A stretch of DNA of 64,000 bases from Butyrivibrio sp. (GTDB taxonomy: Bacteria; Bacillota; Clostridia; Lachnospirales; Lachnospiraceae), in contig JAAVHB010000060.1 of NCBI GenBank assembly GCA_014799955.1, positions 1 to 64,000 on the forward strand. The letters are read 5' to 3'. The notes beneath the pieces were generated by a model, which saw only the letters and a program-made list of their open reading frames with translations, did not search any database and was not told the DNA's origin. A program made the translations under genes and the position numbers. Numbering within the stretch: position 1 is the stretch's first letter; every line of letters begins with the position of its first letter. Shown in pieces: positions 44,662 to 53,445 of this stretch.

Positions 44662-45990
44662 ATGATGAGAGCACTTTATTCTGGTGTGGCAGGACTCAGA
44701 ACACACCAGACAAGGATGGACGTTATCGGTAACAATATTGCCAACGTCAATACCGTGGGATTTAAGTCCGAAACAGTTACTTTCAACGATGTTTTATACC
44801 AGACTACCCAGCACGCTTCCGGAGCGAACCAGGAAACGGGAGCAGGCGGTACGAACGCTAAGCAGATAGGTCTCGGTTCTGCGGTAAATGCCATCAGTAC
44901 CAAGATTACCGAAACCGGCGGTTATCAGACAACCAACAATCCTTTCGACCTGATGATTAACGGCGACCAGTTCTTTATCGTAAACAACAGCGGAATGAAT
45001 TATTTTACCAAGGCCGGAAATTTCAAGGTGGATACTCTCGGAACTCTCGTAACCTCGCAGGGTTATGCGGTTATGGGATGGCTTGCGGATCAGGAGGGCA
45101 ATATACAGGTTGACAATGTATCAAGGATTAATCTCTATGCTCCCGAGTACAAGCAGGCTGAGCCTATGGCATCAACGGATGTTTCAATTACCGGAAATAT
45201 CAACAAGGAGGATGAGAGCTTCGGTTCCGAAGGCGGAACAAGAGCCGTAAACGTATCCTTCTACGATAATCTCGGATATAAATATCAGCTTACTATACAG
45301 ATTTCCCAGAACGATGACAGCGAATTCGGATATTCGCTCTCGTCGGCGGCGCTCACCTGTAACGGAAATCCCGTTGCCGGTCTTACCGAGGCAAACATAC
45401 AGAGCATTCTCGGAACGGGAGCCGCAATAGAGTTCAACGAGGCAGACGGAACGGTGGCAACCCCCGCCGACGGAAAGATTACGCTTAATATCGCCGGACT
45501 CGGCATAGCTGCGCTTCCGGAGGACATTTCTCTTGATGTATCGACCATCACCTGCCGCGGTACGGAAACGAAGCTTGAGGCCTCAAGAGGAGATGTGACC
45601 AACGGAAATTCCGGAGCGGGAAGAACTGTCGGAACCATGTCAGAGGTAAGTATTGCCAAGGACGGAAAAATTTCCGCTTCATACGACAACGGCGAGCAGA
45701 GAGTTATCGCTCAGATTGCGGTTGCAAGCTTTGTAAATCCCTCTGGACTTGAGAAGGTCGGCGACAATCTTTTTGAGGCGACCCTGAACTCGGGTGAATT
45801 TGACGGAATCGGCGAGGATATAACGGCGTCGGGCGGATATTTCGCACCGGGCGTGCTTGAGATGTCCAACGTGGATCTGGCGGCGGAATTTACCGATATG
45901 ATTACCACGCAGAGAGGCTATCAGGCAAACTCAAGAATTATTACCGTATCGGATACACTTCTTGAGGAACTTATAAATCTTAAGAGATAA
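44662..45990 (+). CDS. flgE: Flagellar hook protein FlgE
   Basis: FlgE polymerises into the hook. The 442 residues start M-R-A-L-Y-S-G-V-A-G-L-R-T-H-Q and contain the N-terminal motif N-N-I-A-N-V-N-T-V-G-F-K. A D1/D2 beta region follows, and the C-terminal end is Q-R-G-Y-Q-A-N-S-R-I-I-T-V-S-D. ATG 44662 and ATG 44665 are both possible, with AGGAGG ten bases before the first. Confidence 0.97.
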   Translation: MMRALYSGVAGLRTHQTRMDVIGNNIANVNTVGFKSETVTFNDVLYQTTQHASGANQETGAGGTNAKQIGLGSAVNAISTKITETGGYQTTNNPFDLMINGDQFFIVNNSGMNYFTKAGNFKVDTLGTLVTSQGYAVMGWLADQEGNIQVDNVSRINLYAPEYKQAEPMASTDVSITGNINKEDESFGSEGGTRAVNVSFYDNLGYKYQLTIQISQNDDSEFGYSLSSAALTCNGNPVAGLTEANIQSILGTGAAIEFNEADGTVATPADGKITLNIAGLGIAALPEDISLDVSTITCRGTETKLEASRGDVTNGNSGAGRTVGTMSEVSIAKDGKISASYDNGEQRVIAQIAVASFVNPSGLEKVGDNLFEATLNSGEFDGIGEDITASGGYFAPGVLEMSNVDLAAEFTDMITTQRGYQANSRIITVSDTLLEELINLKR

Positions 45991-46007
45991 TTTAAGATAA
46001 TGCATAA

Positions 46008-46036
46008 CCCCGGAGGCTCATTGCGGGTCTCCGGGG
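46008..46036 (+). terminator. GC-rich hairpin between flgE and flbD
   Basis: CCCCGGAG (46008-46015) pairs perfectly with CTCCGGGG (46029-46036). No T run follows, so it is either a partial terminator or an mRNA-stability stem at the end of the flgE segment. Confidence 0.5.
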
Positions 46037-46064
46037 ATTAATTGCGTAAAAATGCAGGTCGTAT

Positions 46065-46094
46065 TTGACATAAGCCTTATCGGAGGTGTATAAT
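46065..46094 (+). promoter_or_regulatory. Consensus-like promoter overlapping the flbD start
   Basis: TTGACA (46065-46070) and TATAAT (46089-46094) both match the consensus exactly, with 18-base spacing. The -10 overlaps the flbD ATG at 46093 and the flbD binding site CGGAGG lies in the spacer, so its transcript would lack the flbD start and serve motA onward. Confidence 0.4.
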
Positions 46095-46302
46095 GATAGA
46101 GTTGACAAGGTTTAACGGGACTGCTTTTGACCTGAATCCCGATTTGATTGAAATAATCGATTCAACGCCGGATACGGTAATAACTTTGACCACCGGACGC
46201 AAATTAATTGTAAAAGAAAGTAGACAAGAGATAAAAAATTTAGTATTATCATATAGAAGGGCAGTTTATGCTAATATGCTCTCCGACATAATTGAAACAT
46301 AA
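46093..46302 (+). CDS. flbD: FlbD-family flagellar protein (SwrD-like)
   Basis: The 69-residue protein has the family core M-I-x-L-T-R-F-N-G, F-x-L-N-P-D-L-I-E-x-I-x-x-T-P-D-T-V-I-T-L-T-T-G and a final V-K-E-S. In Bacillus the homologue SwrD raises motor torque by supporting stator function, in keeping with motA just downstream. It is unrelated to the Caulobacter regulator of the same name. CGGAGG is six bases before the ATG. Confidence 0.93.
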   Translation: MIELTRFNGTAFDLNPDLIEIIDSTPDTVITLTTGRKLIVKESRQEIKNLVLSYRRAVYANMLSDIIET

Positions 46303-46323
46303 GAACAAGGCGGGTACATAATT

Positions 46324-47133
46324 ATGGATTTGGCTACTGTAGTAGGATTGGTCCTTTGCTTGGGCCTTATGATATTTGGTATAGTAACAGGAGATGACGG
46401 ATTTGCCGCTCTGACGAACTTCCTTCACGCGCAGTCCGCGATAATAACATTCGGAGGTGCCATATCCTCCACGCTTATATCCAATAAGGTCAAGGACTTT
46501 ACAAACGGTCTTAAGGGTATAAAAATAGCTATCAAGCAGGATATAGGCGACCAGACGGAAATGATTAAAAAAGTAATAGAGCTTTCCAACGTAGCGCGTA
46601 AGGAAGGCTTGTTGGCGTTGGAGGAGGCCGCAAATAATATTGACGACGAGTTTATGAAAAAGGGTATTCTGCTTATAGTTGACGGAACCGAGCCCGATTT
46701 GGTAAGGGCAATTCTGGAGACCGAGCTGACCTGTGTAGAACAGAGACATAAGAAGGTAATATCGGTGTGGGAGACCTTGGCTGCCATGGGTCCTGCCTGG
46801 GGTATGATCGGTACCCTTATCGGACTTATAAACATGCTTAAGCATCTCGAGGATATCAACGCCGTAGGACCTAACATGTCGGTTGCACTTATTACGACCT
46901 TGTACGGCTCAATGCTTGCCAACTGGATTTCGGTTCCGATTTCCAACAAGCTCAGGGCAAACAATGCCGAGGAAGTAACGCTTAAGGAGGTTATGATTGA
47001 AGGTCTTCTTTCGATTCAGGCGGGAGAGAATCCCCGTGTAATTGAGGAAAAGCTTAAGTCCTTCCTTGCACCTGCCGACAGGGCAAGATACGCGGAAGGT
47101 ACCGAAGACGGAGGTGAACGCGCAAATGGCTAG
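46324..47133 (+). CDS. motA: Flagellar stator protein MotA
   Basis: MotA forms the five-subunit ring of the proton-driven stator. The 269 residues show four transmembrane segments. The large cytoplasmic loop between TM2 and TM3 has R-K-E-G-L-L-A-L-E and E-T-E-L (the charged contact region for FliG). TM3 has M-G-P-A-W-G-M-I-G-T-L-I-G-L with the conserved Pro. The gene overlaps motB by eight bases. Confidence 0.95.
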   Translation: MDLATVVGLVLCLGLMIFGIVTGDDGFAALTNFLHAQSAIITFGGAISSTLISNKVKDFTNGLKGIKIAIKQDIGDQTEMIKKVIELSNVARKEGLLALEEAANNIDDEFMKKGILLIVDGTEPDLVRAILETELTCVEQRHKKVISVWETLAAMGPAWGMIGTLIGLINMLKHLEDINAVGPNMSVALITTLYGSMLANWISVPISNKLRANNAEEVTLKEVMIEGLLSIQAGENPRVIEEKLKSFLAPADRARYAEGTEDGGERANG

Positions 47134-47926
47134 AAACAAGCAGGAAGAACCGCCGATGAAAACAGACGGCTGGATGGCCACGTTTTCGGACCTTATGAAT
47201 CTTCTTCTGTGCTTTTTCGTGCTTCTCTTTGCCATGTCGTCGGTTGACACCGATAAATGGCAGCAGTTGGTTGCATCGTTTTCATCAAATTACAGTATTC
47301 TGCAGTCCGGAGGAGAGGGCTTGCAGGAGGGGCAGCTTATAGCGAGTGGAGCCAGCCAGCTGACACAGATAGGCGATTATTACGCTCAGATTGGGCTTAA
47401 TCAGGACGGCAGCGAGGACAGCAACAGAGACGCCCTTCTTGAGCTTGAGCAAAAGGAATATGAAGAGTCCGAACAGATGGGCGAAAAAATAGAACAGATA
47501 CTTGAGAACAAGGGACTTGAATCGGAGATTGAGGTTCAGGTCACTCAGACCTATGTCAGCATCAATATGAAAGGCGCGCTGCTTTTTGAGTCGGCATCGG
47601 CAGACCTTACGGCCGACGCCAACCGTGTGCTTACTGAGGTTGCCGGCATTCTCAAGAATTACGAGGATAACCGTATCAAGATAGAGGGATATACCGATAA
47701 TATACCGATTAACACCGAGAAATATCCGAGTAATAACGAGCTTTCGTACGCAAGGTCGCTTGCGGTATTCTATTTCCTTACGGGGGAGAACGGACTGAGC
47801 AGCGAAAATTTTGACGTTTCCGGATACGGGGAGCGGCATCCCATAGCTTCAAATGACACGGCAGAGGGCAGGGCCCAGAACCGCCGTGTGGAAATAAAGA
47901 TTTATAATAGCTATAACAGCAAGTAG
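47126..47926 (+). CDS. motB: Flagellar stator protein MotB
   Basis: MotB anchors the stator to peptidoglycan. ATG 47126 lies inside the end of motA, after GGAGGTGA, and gives 266 residues. TM1 contains F-S-D-L-M-N-L-L-L-C-F-F with the ion-binding Asp22. The OmpA-like domain (about 150-260) has I-E-G-Y-T-D-N-I-P and a final N-R-R-V-E-I-K-I. Whether it uses H+ or Na+ is not decided here. Confidence 0.95.
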   Translation: MARNKQEEPPMKTDGWMATFSDLMNLLLCFFVLLFAMSSVDTDKWQQLVASFSSNYSILQSGGEGLQEGQLIASGASQLTQIGDYYAQIGLNQDGSEDSNRDALLELEQKEYEESEQMGEKIEQILENKGLESEIEVQVTQTYVSINMKGALLFESASADLTADANRVLTEVAGILKNYEDNRIKIEGYTDNIPINTEKYPSNNELSYARSLAVFYFLTGENGLSSENFDVSGYGERHPIASNDTAEGRAQNRRVEIKIYNSYNSK

Positions 47927-47950
47927 AATTTAACTATTAGAGGTGGCATT

Positions 47951-48481
47951 ATGAAAAAAGGAATGAGTAATATCGTTGTGCTGGTGTTGGTGCTTGTCAA
48001 TCTGATTCTTACGATTGTGATTGTATTTACGCAGGTGCCTCAGACTAACAGATACAATAATCTTGTTAAAAAGATTTGTGAGATTGTTGATTTGAATGTC
48101 GGTGACAACGACGGAAACGGCGATGAGATAACCTTGGCGGATTTGGACAGCAGGGCGGTAAGGTTCGGTACCGGCGAGGATGCGCCTACGGAAATTACGG
48201 TTACGCTTACCACCGCCGATGGCGAAAGTAAGGCTCACCATATGAAGTTAGGGCTTATTCTCAACCTTAATAAAAAGCATAAGGATTATGCGGAGAATTC
48301 CAAATTAATCGATTCCGCTATGAGCAATATCGGAAGTACGATTGTGTCCGTTGTCAGTGATTATACATACGCAGAGATAAACCGCGAAAAGATGGAGGCC
48401 GATATTCTGCAGGCGCTCAGAACACTTTTCAATTCTGATTTTATATACTCTGTGGAATTCAGCCAGTGGCAGGCTCAGTAA
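47951..48481 (+). CDS. fliL: Flagellar basal body-associated protein FliL
   Basis: FliL surrounds the stator and supports torque. The 176 residues have one N-terminal transmembrane helix (about residues 6-25) and an extracellular SPFH-like domain ending F-S-Q-W-Q. Sequence is poorly conserved, and the position between motB and fliM supports the call. AGAGGTGG precedes the ATG. Confidence 0.88.
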   Translation: MKKGMSNIVVLVLVLVNLILTIVIVFTQVPQTNRYNNLVKKICEIVDLNVGDNDGNGDEITLADLDSRAVRFGTGEDAPTEITVTLTTADGESKAHHMKLGLILNLNKKHKDYAENSKLIDSAMSNIGSTIVSVVSDYTYAEINREKMEADILQALRTLFNSDFIYSVEFSQWQAQ

Positions 48482-48559
48482 AAGCTTTGCAGGGTATCGC
48501 TATGGTTGAGTTCACTAACACAATGCAGTTTATATTTTACAGAAAGAAGGTGAGAGAAG

Positions 48560-49540
48560 ATGGGCGAAGTCCTTTCGCAGAACGAGATTGACAATCTGCT
48601 CAAGGCGCTGACAAGCGGAGAGCTTGATGTCAACGAGATAAAGGATAGCGAAGAAAAGGTAGTTAAAAATTACGATTTTGCGAGACCCGCGAAATTTTCC
48701 AAAGAACATCTTCGAACACTTGAAATTATATTTGAACATTACGGGCGGCTTCTTTCCACGAACCTACCCGCATACTTACGCAAACCCGTACAGGTAGATG
48801 TTATGAATTCCGAGGCAGTTATATATTCGGAGTTTTCAAACGCACTTTCCAATCCTGTGCTGTTGGGCGTTGTAAATTTTGAACCTCTTGAAGGAAGCAT
48901 AGTAATGGAAATTGCCTCCAATATCGGCTATTCCATGGTTGACAGACTGCTCGGAGGAAACGGGACTCCGCTTGATAAACCGAGGGAGTTTTCGGAAATC
49001 GAGCTTGTGATTCTTGAGAGAATGTTTAACGTGTGTGTCAATCTGCTTCGTGAGCCGTGGCAGAATGTAGTGAGCATAGTGCCGAGGCTTGAGAGAATAG
49101 AAACAAACTCCCAGTTCGCGCAGATAATATCACCCAGTGAAATGATTGCGATTATAACAATCAATCTCAAGATAGGAGATGTGGAAGGTATCATCAATAT
49201 TTGTCTGCCTTTTGCGGTGTTGGAGCCTGTAATGGATAAGCTGAATACCAAGTACTGGTTCTCTACAATGCAGGATAAGGATGTCAATACTTATGAGGAC
49301 GCAATAACAACACTTATATCAAAGGCGCAGATACCGGTTAAAGCGGTTCTGGGAACAAGTCAGATTTCGGTCAACGACTTCCTTAATCTGAATATAGGTG
49401 ATATAATCAAAGTCGATACCAAGGTTGACCAGGAACTTGATATATATGTGGGTAATATAGATAAATTTAAAGCTTTACCCGGTTCTTCTAATGATAAATA
49501 TGCAGTCAGGCTTACAAAAGTATTGAGAGGAGAAGAATGA
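48560..49540 (+). CDS. fliM: Flagellar motor switch protein FliM
   Basis: FliM is the switch-complex protein that binds CheY-P at its N-terminus. The 326 residues begin E-V-L-S-Q-N-E-I-D-N-L-L-K-A-L, the conserved CheY-binding motif. The middle CheC-like domain has S-M-V-D-R-L-L-G-G-N-G and E-x-V-L-x-R. The C-terminal SpoA domain has G-D-I-I-K-V-D. AAGGTGA precedes the ATG, and fliY follows after one base. Confidence 0.96.
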   Translation: MGEVLSQNEIDNLLKALTSGELDVNEIKDSEEKVVKNYDFARPAKFSKEHLRTLEIIFEHYGRLLSTNLPAYLRKPVQVDVMNSEAVIYSEFSNALSNPVLLGVVNFEPLEGSIVMEIASNIGYSMVDRLLGGNGTPLDKPREFSEIELVILERMFNVCVNLLREPWQNVVSIVPRLERIETNSQFAQIISPSEMIAIITINLKIGDVEGIINICLPFAVLEPVMDKLNTKYWFSTMQDKDVNTYEDAITTLISKAQIPVKAVLGTSQISVNDFLNLNIGDIIKVDTKVDQELDIYVGNIDKFKALPGSSNDKYAVRLTKVLRGEE

Positions 49541-49541
49541 A

Positions 49542-50747
49542 ATGGATGGTATGTTATCGCAGGATGAAATAAATGCTCTTTTGAGCGGAGCCAACCTTGA
49601 CGGAGGAGCGCCGGAGGAAGCTGCCGATGAAACGCTGCTTACCGACGAACAAAAGGATGCCCTCGGAGAGGTAGCCAATATAAGCATGGGTACGGCAGCG
49701 ACAACTCTCAGTACACTGCTGAATCAGACGGTTAATATTACTACGCCCAATGTTTCATATATGTATTGGGATGACCTTGCCGATTCTTATGACAGACCCT
49801 GTGTGTTCCTGTCAATACAGTATACTTGCGGACTTGACGGAAACAATGTCCTTGTACTTAAGGAGAGGGATGTTAAAATAATAACCGATTTGATGATGGG
49901 AGGAGCCGGAGTAGAGTCGGAGGAGCCTATCAGCGAATTGCACCTGAGTGCTATCGGTGAGGCTATGAACCAGATGATGGGTTCGGCGGCAACCTCTATG
50001 TCTACGATGCTCGGACAGAAAATCGATATAAGCCCTCCCGTTGCGAATCTTATAGACCTCAACGAAAAACAGGATGACAGCATTCTGCCTTCGTTTTTGA
50101 ACAAGAGATTCATCAAGGTTGCTTTCAGAATGACAATCGGAGATTTGATAGACAGCGAGATTATGCAGCTCTATCCCTTTGATTTTGCGGAGAATCTGTG
50201 CGAAACCTTTTCGGCAAATGTTATGGGCGGAACGGACGCTTCGGTTACGGATATTCCGGCAGCGATTCCTGCGCCCGCGGCACCCGAGCCGGCTCCGATG
50301 CCTCAGCCCGATATGACACAGATGCAGCAGGGAATGATGGGAATGCCGCAGATGCAGCCCATGCCGGGATACGGAATGCCGCAGATGCAGCCCATGCCGG
50401 GGTACGGAATGCCGCAGATGCAGCCTATGCCGGGATACGGAATGCCGCAGCCCAACGTCAATGTACAGCCTGCCGCTTTTCAGGCGTTTACGGGCGCTAT
50501 GTCGGCTGCTGGACATGAAAATATTGACCTTATTATGGATGTGCCCCTTGAGGTTACGGTTGAACTGGGCAGGACGTCGAAGTCAATTAAGGAAATCCTT
50601 GAGTTTGCCCCCGGAACAATCGTCGAGCTTAACAAGATTGCCGGTGAACCCATAGATGTGCTTGTCAACGGCAAGTATGTTGCAAAGGGCGAGGTAGTGG
50701 TAATCGAAGAAAGCTTCGGTGTCAAAATCACAGAAATTATTAAATAA
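49542..50747 (+). CDS. fliY: Flagellar switch phosphatase FliY
   Basis: FliY joins a CheC-like CheY-P phosphatase to the FliN switch domain. The N-terminus M-L-S-Q-D-E-I-N-A-L-L is a CheY-binding motif like that of FliM. Two phosphatase active sites are visible, G-E-V-A-N-I-S-M-G and G-E-A-M-N-Q-M-M-G, each with E-x-x-N. The linker (about residues 240-305) is Pro/Met/Gln-rich and holds a perfect tandem repeat. The C-terminal FliN domain has V-T-V-E-L-G-R-T and E-F-A-P-G-T-I-V-E-L. The 401 residues are somewhat longer than in Bacillus, mainly from the linker. Confidence 0.96.
   Translation: MDGMLSQDEINALLSGANLDGGAPEEAADETLLTDEQKDALGEVANISMGTAATTLSTLLNQTVNITTPNVSYMYWDDLADSYDRPCVFLSIQYTCGLDGNNVLVLKERDVKIITDLMMGGAGVESEEPISELHLSAIGEAMNQMMGSAATSMSTMLGQKIDISPPVANLIDLNEKQDDSILPSFLNKRFIKVAFRMTIGDLIDSEIMQLYPFDFAENLCETFSANVMGGTDASVTDIPAAIPAPAAPEPAPMPQPDMTQMQQGMMGMPQMQPMPGYGMPQMQPMPGYGMPQMQPMPGYGMPQPNVNVQPAAFQAFTGAMSAAGHENIDLIMDVPLEVTVELGRTSKSIKEILEFAPGTIVELNKIAGEPIDVLVNGKYVAKGEVVVIEESFGVKITEIIK
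50340..50450 (+). repeat. 33-bp tandem repeat coding for the FliY linker
   Basis: Three nearly identical 33-base units (50340-50372, 50373-50405, 50406-50438) plus 12 bases of a fourth encode repeats of M-P-Q-M-Q-P-M-P-G-Y-G. The differences are synonymous single bases. Copy number is likely to vary between strains by slippage or unequal exchange, changing linker length in frame. Confidence 0.95.
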
Positions 50748-50830
50748 AATAGTATCAAAAATTTCTTTTCTGTGTTAGAATATTAAATAAACAGGGAGTC
50801 ATACCCTTAAAGTTAGAAGGAGATTAAAAG

Positions 50831-51193
50831 ATGGCAAAGAATATACTGGTTTGCGACGATGCTGCATTTATGAGAATGATGATTAAGGATATTCTCACCA
50901 AAAACGGATACAATGTTGCCGGAGAAGCAGAGAACGGTGCGAAGGCAGTTGAAAAGTATAATGAACTTAAGCCCGACCTTGTTCTCATGGATATTACCAT
51001 GCCGGAAATGGATGGAATTCAGGCTCTCAAGAAGATAAAAGCAGGAGATGCCGGTGCCGCCGTAATTATGTGTTCGGCTATGGGACAGCAGGCGATGGTT
51101 ATTGAGGCCATTCAGTCGGGAGCAAAGGACTTCATAGTAAAGCCTTTCCAGGCGGACAGAGTTCTCGAAGCGGTTAGAAAAGTAGTTGGCTAA
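50831..51193 (+). CDS. cheY: Chemotaxis response regulator CheY
   Basis: The 120-residue single receiver domain carries the acid pocket Asp9-Asp10, the phosphorylation site Asp54 (V-L-M-D-I-T-M-P), Ser82 of the switch region and Lys104 (F-I-V-K-P-F). CheA would phosphorylate it, and it binds FliM and FliY. It sits between fliY and fliO as in Bacillus. AAGGAGA precedes the ATG. Confidence 0.96.
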   Translation: MAKNILVCDDAAFMRMMIKDILTKNGYNVAGEAENGAKAVEKYNELKPDLVLMDITMPEMDGIQALKKIKAGDAGAAVIMCSAMGQQAMVIEAIQSGAKDFIVKPFQADRVLEAVRKVVG

Positions 51194-51194
51194 T

Positions 51195-51572
51195 ATGATA
51201 TTTTGCGCAATATCTGATAATAGCATTATTCAGTTTATTACCGTAACATTAATATTTGTACTTGTTCTGGCCATAACGTATTTCACCACCCGATGGGTAG
51301 GCTCATACCAGAAAACGCACATGAGCCATGGCAGCATCAGGATTATTGAAAGTATGCGGCTCTCCGGAAATAAGGTTCTGGAGGTCGTTAAGGCCGGAGA
51401 TAAAACCTTTTTGATTGCCGTATGCAAGGATACGGTCACATGCATTGGCGAGGTGAATGAGGATACGCTGGAAATAAAGGAGCCGGAAGGAGCCGGAGAG
51501 GCCTTCGGTACTGTTTTTAACAGATTCAGGTTTTCGCATAAGGAAGAGGCAGAGGATGAAGAAGAAAAATAG
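51195..51572 (+). CDS. fliO: Flagellar export apparatus protein FliO (FliZ-type)
   Basis: FliO helps assemble the FliP ring. The 125 residues have an N-terminal transmembrane helix (about 11-32) and a short cytoplasmic domain with I-R-I-I-E-S-M-R-L-S-G-N-K and F-L-I-A-V. ATG 51195 is one base after the cheY stop. An in-frame TTG at 51186 is the alternative. It overlaps the fliP start by 17 bases. Confidence 0.88.
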   Translation: MIFCAISDNSIIQFITVTLIFVLVLAITYFTTRWVGSYQKTHMSHGSIRIIESMRLSGNKVLEVVKAGDKTFLIAVCKDTVTCIGEVNEDTLEIKEPEGAGEAFGTVFNRFRFSHKEEAEDEEEK

Positions 51573-52359
51573 GCTTATTTCGGCAATCATGAAGTTTGCG
51601 GTTCTTTTTCTTGTTGCTTTTATTATAACGGCATACAATACATCTGATGTCAGGGCAACAGACATAACTCCGGAAACGACCGCGGATTCTTCTGATAATT
51701 TTACAATTGGAATAACGGCGGGGAATGGAAGTGACTTAGCAAGCGTTTTACAGATATTACTTGTTCTTACTGTAATAGCTTTGGCACCTTCCATTCTTAT
51801 TATGCTCACATCTTTTACGAGAATAGTAATTGTGATGCATTTTACGAGAACGGCGTTGGGAACACAGACGTCACCTCCTAATCAGGTGCTTATCGGATTG
51901 TCTTTGTTTCTGACATTTTTTATTATGGCTCCGGTTTTCACTCAGGTGTACAACGACGCGGTTCTGCCTCTCTCAAGGGAAGAGATAAGCGCGGAGGAAG
52001 CATATGAAGTCGGAATAGAACCAATCCGCAATTTCATGTTTGAGCAGACAAATACAAAAGATATAAGAATGTTTCTGGACATCGCGCAGGTGGAAGAGGT
52101 TCAGACAATGGATGACATACCGACGTATGTGCTGATTCCGAGTTTTATTGTGAGTGAGCTGCGAACGGCGTTTATTATAGGATTTCTGATATACATTCCG
52201 TTCATAATCATAGATATGGTGGTAGCGTCGGCGCTTATGTCAATGGGTATGATGATGCTCCCGCCTACAACGATTTCACTGCCGTTTAAAATACTTCTCT
52301 TTGTTATGGCGGACGGCTGGAATCTGATAATCGGTAATCTTGTCAAAACCTTTTACTGA
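51556..52359 (+). CDS. fliP: Flagellar export gate protein FliP
   Basis: FliP builds the core of the export gate with FliQ and FliR. The 267 residues start with a signal sequence (about 1-30), as in other FliP. Four hydrophobic segments follow. Motifs include L-T-S-F-T-R-I-V-I-V, L-G-T-Q-T-S-P-P-N-Q-V-L-I-G-L-S-L-F-L and the final F-V-M-A-D-G-W-N-L, with only local changes. Confidence 0.96.
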   Translation: MKKKNRLISAIMKFAVLFLVAFIITAYNTSDVRATDITPETTADSSDNFTIGITAGNGSDLASVLQILLVLTVIALAPSILIMLTSFTRIVIVMHFTRTALGTQTSPPNQVLIGLSLFLTFFIMAPVFTQVYNDAVLPLSREEISAEEAYEVGIEPIRNFMFEQTNTKDIRMFLDIAQVEEVQTMDDIPTYVLIPSFIVSELRTAFIIGFLIYIPFIIIDMVVASALMSMGMMMLPPTTISLPFKILLFVMADGWNLIIGNLVKTFY

Positions 52360-52376
52360 CGGAGGGAGGATGCCGC

Positions 52377-52646
52377 ATGACGCAGGATCAGGTAATAGAT
52401 ATTTCAAGACAGGCGTTGTTTCTTATAATTGAGTGTTCGGCGCCGCTTCTGTTGATATCGCTGGTGGTGGGGCTGGTAATAAGCATATTCCAGACCATAA
52501 CCTCCATACAGGAGCAGACGCTTACCTTTGTGCCGAAGATTGTCGCCGTTTTTTTCGGAATGATGATTTTCGGTTCATGGATACTGACCAAGCTGACGGA
52601 TTATATGACCGAGCTCTGGTCGAACTTCAATACGTACATCAGGTGA
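52377..52646 (+). CDS. fliQ: Flagellar export gate protein FliQ
   Basis: The 89-residue protein has two transmembrane helices (about residues 14-38 and 51-73). Family motifs present are V-G-L-V-I-S-I-F-Q-T-I-T-S-I-Q-E-Q-T-L and F-V-P-K-I. GGAGGGAGG precedes the ATG. Confidence 0.96.
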   Translation: MTQDQVIDISRQALFLIIECSAPLLLISLVVGLVISIFQTITSIQEQTLTFVPKIVAVFFGMMIFGSWILTKLTDYMTELWSNFNTYIR

Positions 52647-52668
52647 CTTTTATACGGGCGGTGCTGTT

Positions 52669-53445
52669 ATGTTAAGTTTTGAGGTGGCATTAAATTACTG
52701 GGAAGTTTTCCTGCTGATTCTGGTGCGTATTGCCAGCTTTATATATACCGCACCTTTGTTCGGGATTCCGAGTATACCACAGAGAGTAAAGGTTTCGCTT
52801 TCTCTTTTTATATCCATACTTATATTTATGCTGCTTCCGGATAAAAGTCTGGTATACAGCGGAATACTTGACTATTCTATTCTTGTAATAAAGGAAAGCG
52901 TTGTCGGGCTTTTGCTTGGCTTTGTGTGCAATGTCTGCATACAGGCAATCACCTTTATGGGACATATCGTGGATACAAATATCGGTATGTCCATGGCAAC
53001 AATGTACGACCCGACGTTAAGGTCGCAGACCGGAGTAACCGGAACATTTTATTATTACACGACATTTTTGCTTATGCTGGTATCGGGGCTTTATCAGTTC
53101 CTGATTTCGGCGATAGTTGACTCATATTCGATAATACCTTTGGGGGCGGCGACAATAAACACGACACTGTACGATTCGTTCCTTGAGGTCATTGCAAGCT
53201 ATTTTATTATAGGCGTAAGGCTCGCGCTCCCGGTATTCGTCACGATTATGCTTTTAAACGTCGTGCTGGGAATACTTACCAAAATTGCGCCGCAGATGCA
53301 TATGTTTTCCATCGGAGTGCAGGTCAAGCTTCTTCTGGGGCTCGGGGTAATGTTTCTCACGGTGGGACTGCTGCCCGTAATTTCGTCGGCAATCTTCAAT
53401 ATGATGAAGCAGGTTGTCAAGAGCATAGCGGGAGGACTTGTATGA
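52669..53445 (+). CDS. fliR: Flagellar export gate protein FliR
   Basis: FliR completes the FliPQR gate. The 258 residues have about six hydrophobic segments. Typical motifs are F-L-L-I-L-V-R-I-A-S-F at the start, G-L-L-L-G-F near 75 and L-N-V-V-L-G-I-L-T-K-I-A-P-Q-M-H-M-F later. Its stop overlaps the flhB start by four bases. Confidence 0.95.
   Translation: MLSFEVALNYWEVFLLILVRIASFIYTAPLFGIPSIPQRVKVSLSLFISILIFMLLPDKSLVYSGILDYSILVIKESVVGLLLGFVCNVCIQAITFMGHIVDTNIGMSMATMYDPTLRSQTGVTGTFYYYTTFLLMLVSGLYQFLISAIVDSYSIIPLGAATINTTLYDSFLEVIASYFIIGVRLALPVFVTIMLLNVVLGILTKIAPQMHMFSIGVQVKLLLGLGVMFLTVGLLPVISSAIFNMMKQVVKSIAGGLV

Noticed and set aside
50340..50450. CRISPR-like repeat array
   Set aside because: The repeats are contiguous without unique spacers and encode a protein linker in frame.
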